From NCBI RefSeq assembly GCF_000024725.1, contig NC_013960.1, positions 1,970,001-2,034,000 of the forward strand: a DNA stretch of 64,000 bases. The letters are read 5' to 3'. Made by a program: the position numbers and the translations under genes. Source of the DNA: Nitrosococcus halophilus Nc 4 (lineage in GTDB: Bacteria > Pseudomonadota > Gammaproteobacteria > Nitrosococcales > Nitrosococcaceae). The notes under the pieces were generated by a model that was given only the letters and a program-made list of their open reading frames with translations, was not told the DNA's origin and ran no database searches. Shown piece by piece: positions 60,413-64,000 of the stretch. Position 1 is the stretch's first letter. Every line of letters starts with the position of its first letter.

Positions 60413-60958
60413 ATGAAACTTAAGGCCAACATAAAAACCCTGAAAGTCAGAGTCAAGGATAAGCATAAGCCAGTCCTTGAGCGCATGGCCTTTGAAGTCA
60501 ATCAGGTTTGGAATGCGGCTAATGAAATCACGGCGGATTATTCCTACCATGCCAAGATCAAAAATAGGCGTTTAGACGCCCTCCATAAATTCACGACACA
60601 AGTGGTTCGTGAGAATGCATTAATAGTTGTGGGCAATGTCAGCAGTTCCAGCCTTGCTACAACTAAAAGGGCTAAATCTGTTTTAGATGCGGGCGGGTTT
60701 ATGCTGAAAACTCAGCTTGATTATAAATCGAAAGCGATGCAAGCCGAGTTTGTAGAGATCAACGAAGCGTGCACTACCCAAGCCTGTTCGTGCTGTGGCT
60801 GTATCAGCAACGGTAGTCCGAGAGGTAGGGCAGGTCTTGGAATAAGAGAATGGTCATGCCCTGGGTGTGGGGTGCATCACGATAGAGACGTGAACGCAGC
60901 CATGAACATTCTCGCGGCGGGGCATCGCCGTCTTGCGGAAGGAATTCCCGTCCTTTAG
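60413..60958 (+). pseudogene. TnpB (IS605/IS1341 family), internally deleted
   Basis: The N-terminal helix-turn-helix start (KTLKVRVKDKHKPVLERMAF then VNQVWNAANEITADYSYH) joins directly to the C-terminal half (RRLDALHKFTTQVVRENALI, AKSVLDAGGFMLKTQLDYKS). The end has the zinc ribbon CSCCGCISNG / CPGCGVHHDRDVNAA with the last RuvC aspartate. Only 181 residues remain of about 370; the wedge domain and RuvC-I are missing, so nuclease activity is unlikely. Its end HRRLAEGIPVL and the hairpin beyond are intact. Confidence 0.85.
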
Positions 60959-60966
60959 GGCGGGAA
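60945..60966 (+). mobile_element. IS605-type right-end hairpin (omegaRNA 3' end region)
   Basis: TTCCCGTCC-TTTA-GGGCGGGAA forms a 9-bp stem (one G-U pair) at the tnpB stop, followed by GGATGTCAAC, the usual right-end sequence of this TnpB family. The omegaRNA of active elements ends here. truA starts 28 bases further on. Confidence 0.65.
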
Positions 60967-60993
60967 GGATGTCAACTTTCCCATTTAAATTTG

Positions 60994-61773
60994 ATGAGAA
61001 TTGCGTTTGGTGTCGAGTATGAAGGCTCCAGCTTTTGTGGTTGGCAGTCACAAAGGGGAGTGCCTACGGTTCAGGCCACCTTGGAGGAGGCCGTTTCCAA
61101 AGTGGCCAATCAGCCGATCACTGTGATTACTGCGGGGCGCACCGATGCAGGGGTACATGCCGCGGCACAGGTCGTTCATTTTGATACTACGGCCTCCCGT
61201 TTAGAGCATAACTGGATTTTTGGGTGCAATATGAATCTGCCGCCGGAGGTGGTAGTGTTATGGGCCCAACCGGTGGATGAGACTTTTCATGCCCGCTTTT
61301 CGGCGGTAGCGCGACACTATCGGTATGTTATCCTCAATCGCAGGGTGCGGCCGGCTATCGCGAATCGCCGCGTAACATGGTATTGTCATCCTTTGTCTGT
61401 CTCGAGGATGAGAGAAGGGGGTGCCCACCTGATTGGCGAGCATGATTTCTCCTCCTTTCGGGCCAAGGCTTGCCAGGCCAAGAGCCCGATAAGGAACGTC
61501 CACCGCCTGGAAGTGAGACGACAAGAGGATTTTGTCGTGATCGATATCTCAGCCAATGCTTTTCTGCACCACATGGTGCGTAATATCGCCGGGGTGTTAA
61601 TGGCCGTAGGGAAGGGGGAACAGCCGCCTTGTTGGGTAGAGGAGGTTTTGCAGGCCCGTTGCCGGGCTTTGGGAAGCGTTACTGCTCGGCCCGATGGTTT
61701 GTACTTGATGGGCGTGGATTACCCGGACCATTTCAACCTCCCTAGGCTTTCACGTCCCGTCACTGTTTGGTAA
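60994..61773 (+). CDS. truA: tRNA pseudouridine(38-40) synthase
   Basis: From ATG 60994 the product has 259 residues: RIAFGVEYEGSSFCGWQSQR, the catalytic aspartate in TAGRTDAGVHAAAQVVHFDT (about 59), and HDFSSFRAKACQAKSPIRNV. It makes pseudouridine in the tRNA anticodon arm. The TnpB relic lies immediately upstream, so truA transcription probably now starts within or before that relic. trpF follows closely. Confidence 0.94.
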   Translation: MRIAFGVEYEGSSFCGWQSQRGVPTVQATLEEAVSKVANQPITVITAGRTDAGVHAAAQVVHFDTTASRLEHNWIFGCNMNLPPEVVVLWAQPVDETFHARFSAVARHYRYVILNRRVRPAIANRRVTWYCHPLSVSRMREGGAHLIGEHDFSSFRAKACQAKSPIRNVHRLEVRRQEDFVVIDISANAFLHHMVRNIAGVLMAVGKGEQPPCWVEEVLQARCRALGSVTARPDGLYLMGVDYPDHFNLPRLSRPVTVW

Positions 61774-61787
61774 TCTTTTAGGTTTTG

Positions 61788-62414
61788 ATGGGAATGCGTA
61801 CGCGGGTAAAATTTTGTGGCATTACGCGCAGAGAGGATGCTATCCATGCCGCTCGCCTGGGTGCGGATGCCATTGGCTTGGTTTTTTATCCCAAAAGTCC
61901 ACGGGCGGTGAGTCCCCAGCAGGCTTGTCAAATTGTGCGGGGATTGCCGCCTTTTGTGACGGTAGTCGGGTTGTTCGTAAACGCCGCTGCTCGCTATCTT
62001 CACCAGGTATTGGATAGAGTCCCGATCGATATCCTCCAGTTCCACGGTGAGGAATCTCCTGAGGAGTGTAACCGTTATGGCAGGCCCTATGTGAAGGCCA
62101 TCCGGATGGCGGAGGGAGTGGATCTTCTGGGGTTGGAGCAGGCCTATGGGAGTGCCTCAGCCTTGTTATTGGATACCTATCAGATAGGCGTGGCCGGAGG
62201 GACGGGGCAGGTTTTTGATTGGAGCCGCGTTCCTGAGGGACTTTCCAAAGGGATTATCTTGGCCGGGGGCTTGACTCCCGAAAATGTCGCCCAAGCGGTG
62301 ATGAAGGTACGGCCCTATGCTGTAGATGTCAGTGGCGGAGTCGAACAAAACAAAGGCGTGAAAGATGCCGCCAAGATGGCGGCCTTTATGCGAGGTGTAG
62401 ACAGTGTCAATTGA
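61788..62414 (+). CDS. trpF: phosphoribosylanthranilate isomerase
   Basis: The (beta/alpha)8 enzyme of about 208 residues has [20 protein letters not shown] (catalytic cysteine), [22 protein letters not shown] and the phosphate-binding [17 protein letters not shown] / [15 protein letters not shown]. It carries out the third tryptophan-specific step. Starts at ATG 61788 or 61794 both suit. Its end overlaps the trpB start by 11 bases. Confidence 0.95.
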   Translation: MGMRTRVKFCGITRREDAIHAARLGADAIGLVFYPKSPRAVSPQQACQIVRGLPPFVTVVGLFVNAAARYLHQVLDRVPIDILQFHGEESPEECNRYGRPYVKAIRMAEGVDLLGLEQAYGSASALLLDTYQIGVAGGTGQVFDWSRVPEGLSKGIILAGGLTPENVAQAVMKVRPYAVDVSGGVEQNKGVKDAAKMAAFMRGVDSVN

Positions 62415-63636
62415 AGCCCAGGCTTTAGCAGCCGGCAAAAACTACGACCAGATGCCTGATGAAAGGGGGCATTTTGGTCCCTATGGTGGTCGTTTTGTGG
62501 CAGAAACTTTGATGGGGCCCATTGAAGAGCTCCGTCAAGCCTATGAACGGTACCGTAATGATTCCGGCTTCCAGGCCGAACTGGAAGCTGATCTCGCCCA
62601 TTATGTGGGCCGGCCGACGCCGCTGTATTTTGCCAAGCGTTGGAGTGAGCAGTTGGGAGGTGCCCGCATCTTTTTGAAGCGAGAGGACCTTAACCATACT
62701 GGGGCCCACAAGATTAATAACACAGTGGGGCAGGCCCTGCTGGCTCGGCGGATGGGAAAGACCCGCTTGATTGCCGAAACGGGAGCAGGGCAACATGGGG
62801 TCGCCACGGCCACGGTAGCCGCCCGTTTTGGGCTGGAATGCGTGATTTACATGGGGGCCGAGGATATGGAACGGCAAGCCCCCAATGTCTATCGAATGCG
62901 CCTATTGGGAGCAGAGGTGGTGCCCGTGACCTCGGGTTCTCAGACTTTGAAGGATGCCCTCAATGAGGCCATGCGGGACTGGGTCACCCATGTGGATAAC
63001 ACCTTTTATGTCATCGGGACGGTGGCGGGTCCCCATCCCTACCCCGCCATGGTACGGGATTTTCAGACCATTATCGGGCGGGAGGCCCGGGCCCAGATTC
63101 TGGAGCAGACGGGGGCCCTTCCCCATGCTTTAGTGGCTTGCGTGGGGGGAGGTTCCAACGCGATTGGTTTATTCCATCCTTTTCTCAAAGATGAGCAAGT
63201 CGCCCTCTATGGGGTTGAGGCGGCAGGGTTAGGTTTGGAGACCGGCCAGCATGCCGCTCCCCTCTGCGCTGGTAAGCCGGGTGTTCTTCATGGCAATCGG
63301 ACTTATCTGATGGAAGATAAGCATGGCCAGATTTTAGATACCCATTCCCTGTCGGCCGGCCTTGATTACCCCGGGGTAGGTCCCGAACACGCCTGGTTAA
63401 GGGATGCGGGGCGGGCCACCTATGTGGCGGTCGGGGACGAGGAGGCTTTGGCGGCATTCCGTGCTCTGACCCGAATTGAAGGCATTATTCCCGCCTTGGA
63501 AAGCTGCCATGCCTTGGCCTACGCTATGCAACTGGCGCCGACTCTGGCCCAGGACCAGGGAATTATCGTGAATCTTTCAGGACGAGGAGATAAAGATATC
63601 AACACGGTCGCCCGGATTGAGGGGATCTCGTTGTGA
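62404..63636 (+). CDS. trpB: tryptophan synthase beta chain
   Basis: From GTG 62404 the product has 410 residues: [20 protein letters not shown], the PLP lysine in [39 protein letters not shown], and [15 protein letters not shown]. It joins indole and serine. The end overlaps the trpA start (GTGA), so translation of alpha and beta chains is coupled. ATG 62452 is a shorter alternative start. Confidence 0.96.
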   Translation: MSIEAQALAAGKNYDQMPDERGHFGPYGGRFVAETLMGPIEELRQAYERYRNDSGFQAELEADLAHYVGRPTPLYFAKRWSEQLGGARIFLKREDLNHTGAHKINNTVGQALLARRMGKTRLIAETGAGQHGVATATVAARFGLECVIYMGAEDMERQAPNVYRMRLLGAEVVPVTSGSQTLKDALNEAMRDWVTHVDNTFYVIGTVAGPHPYPAMVRDFQTIIGREARAQILEQTGALPHALVACVGGGSNAIGLFHPFLKDEQVALYGVEAAGLGLETGQHAAPLCAGKPGVLHGNRTYLMEDKHGQILDTHSLSAGLDYPGVGPEHAWLRDAGRATYVAVGDEEALAAFRALTRIEGIIPALESCHALAYAMQLAPTLAQDQGIIVNLSGRGDKDINTVARIEGISL

Positions 63637-64000
63637 GTCGGATTGCTGAGTGTTTTGCTGCGCTTCAGGAGCAAGGGAGAAAAGCACTGGTGCCTTATAT
63701 CACCGCCGGTGATCCCAACCCCCAGGTCACCGTCCCTTTAATGCATGCCATGGTGGCGGCTGGAGCCGATATTCTGGAGCTGGGAGTTCCTTTTTCCGAT
63801 CCGATGGCTGATGGTCCGGTTATTCAAAAGGCCTGCGAACGGGCACTGGCTGGGGGGACTTCCTTAGGGGATGTCTTAGCCATGGTGGCTGAGTTTCGTC
63901 AAAGGGATCAGAATACCCCGGTGGTGTTGATGGGCTACCTTAATCCCATTGAAATCATGGGCTATCAAACTTTTGCCCAGCAAGCGGCTGCCCAAGGCGT
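63633..64000 (+). CDS. trpA: tryptophan synthase alpha chain (5' part, runs off the window)
   Basis: The frame from GTG 63633 encodes [20 protein letters not shown], then [32 protein letters not shown] with the catalytic glutamate, and [20 protein letters not shown]. It splits indole-3-glycerol phosphate to indole. It overlaps trpB by 4 bases. About 122 codons are visible before the window ends. Confidence 0.95.
   Translation, partial: MSRIAECFAALQEQGRKALVPYITAGDPNPQVTVPLMHAMVAAGADILELGVPFSDPMADGPVIQKACERALAGGTSLGDVLAMVAEFRQRDQNTPVVLMGYLNPIEIMGYQTFAQQAAAQG

Overview
The window reads as chromosome of a gammaproteobacterium of the Chromatiales type, most likely Nitrosococcus or a close relative. 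This is an inference from gene content and order (leuD-leuB-asd-fimV-truA-trpF-trpB-trpA, N-type ATPase genes, Na+/H+ antiporters, moderate GC). No search could be run, so the genus is not proven.

Layout. 1-3.6 kb: 3' half of an rRNA operon (16S end, tRNA-free spacer, 23S, 5S, terminator). 3.8-10.5 kb: envelope and housekeeping genes (ABC exporter, cardiolipin synthase, aldehyde dehydrogenase, DUF885 lipoprotein). 10.5-11.7 kb: a HicA-HicB toxin-antitoxin pair followed by a SecB-like chaperone, i.e. a probable toxin-antitoxin-chaperone (TAC) operon. 11.7-13.1 kb: decayed genes (SatD family, phytase-esterase family). 13.99-18.52 kb: a 4.5-kb integrative element bounded by an 18-bp repeat of the tRNA-Leu 3' end, with a tyrosine recombinase, a frameshifted AbiJ-like defence gene, a RepA-type ATPase and a small lipoprotein. 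18.6-24.7 kb: queA, trmJ, cysE, and an iscR-iscS-iscA cluster with a recognisable IscR operator, then a BI-1 membrane protein and tRNA-Ser. 25-30 kb: SelO and a PhoX-like (DUF839) gene split by an IS630-family element; a copy of the PhoX 3' end lies just behind selO. 30-32.2 kb: TPR protein and SleB-like hydrolase.

32.6-40.7 kb: a complete type I-C CRISPR-Cas locus (cas3-5-8c-7-4-1-2) with a very short array of 5 repeats and 4 spacers. 40.7-48.9 kb: ion homeostasis and membrane genes. The three leading genes of an N-ATPase operon (beta, epsilon, AtpQ) are translationally coupled to a CPA2 antiporter instead of to the remaining ATPase genes. They are followed by a lone hydrogenase-maturation-type protease, NhaA, an MFS transporter and an M50 protease with CBS domains. 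48.9 kb: a 90-bp MITE whose ends match the IS630 element. 49-53.5 kb: APH-like kinase, truncated Fpg, PolX, two small exported proteins. 53.8-64 kb: leuD-leuB-asd-fimV, a PAP2 phosphatase, a deleted TnpB relic, then truA-trpF-trpB-trpA running off the end.

The most notable accessory items are the HicAB-SecB TAC operon, the N-ATPase/antiporter operon, the integrative element with a T7-tract frameshift in its Abi gene, the IS630/MITE pair sharing ends and a TGA duplication, and the TnpB deletion relic with an intact end hairpin.
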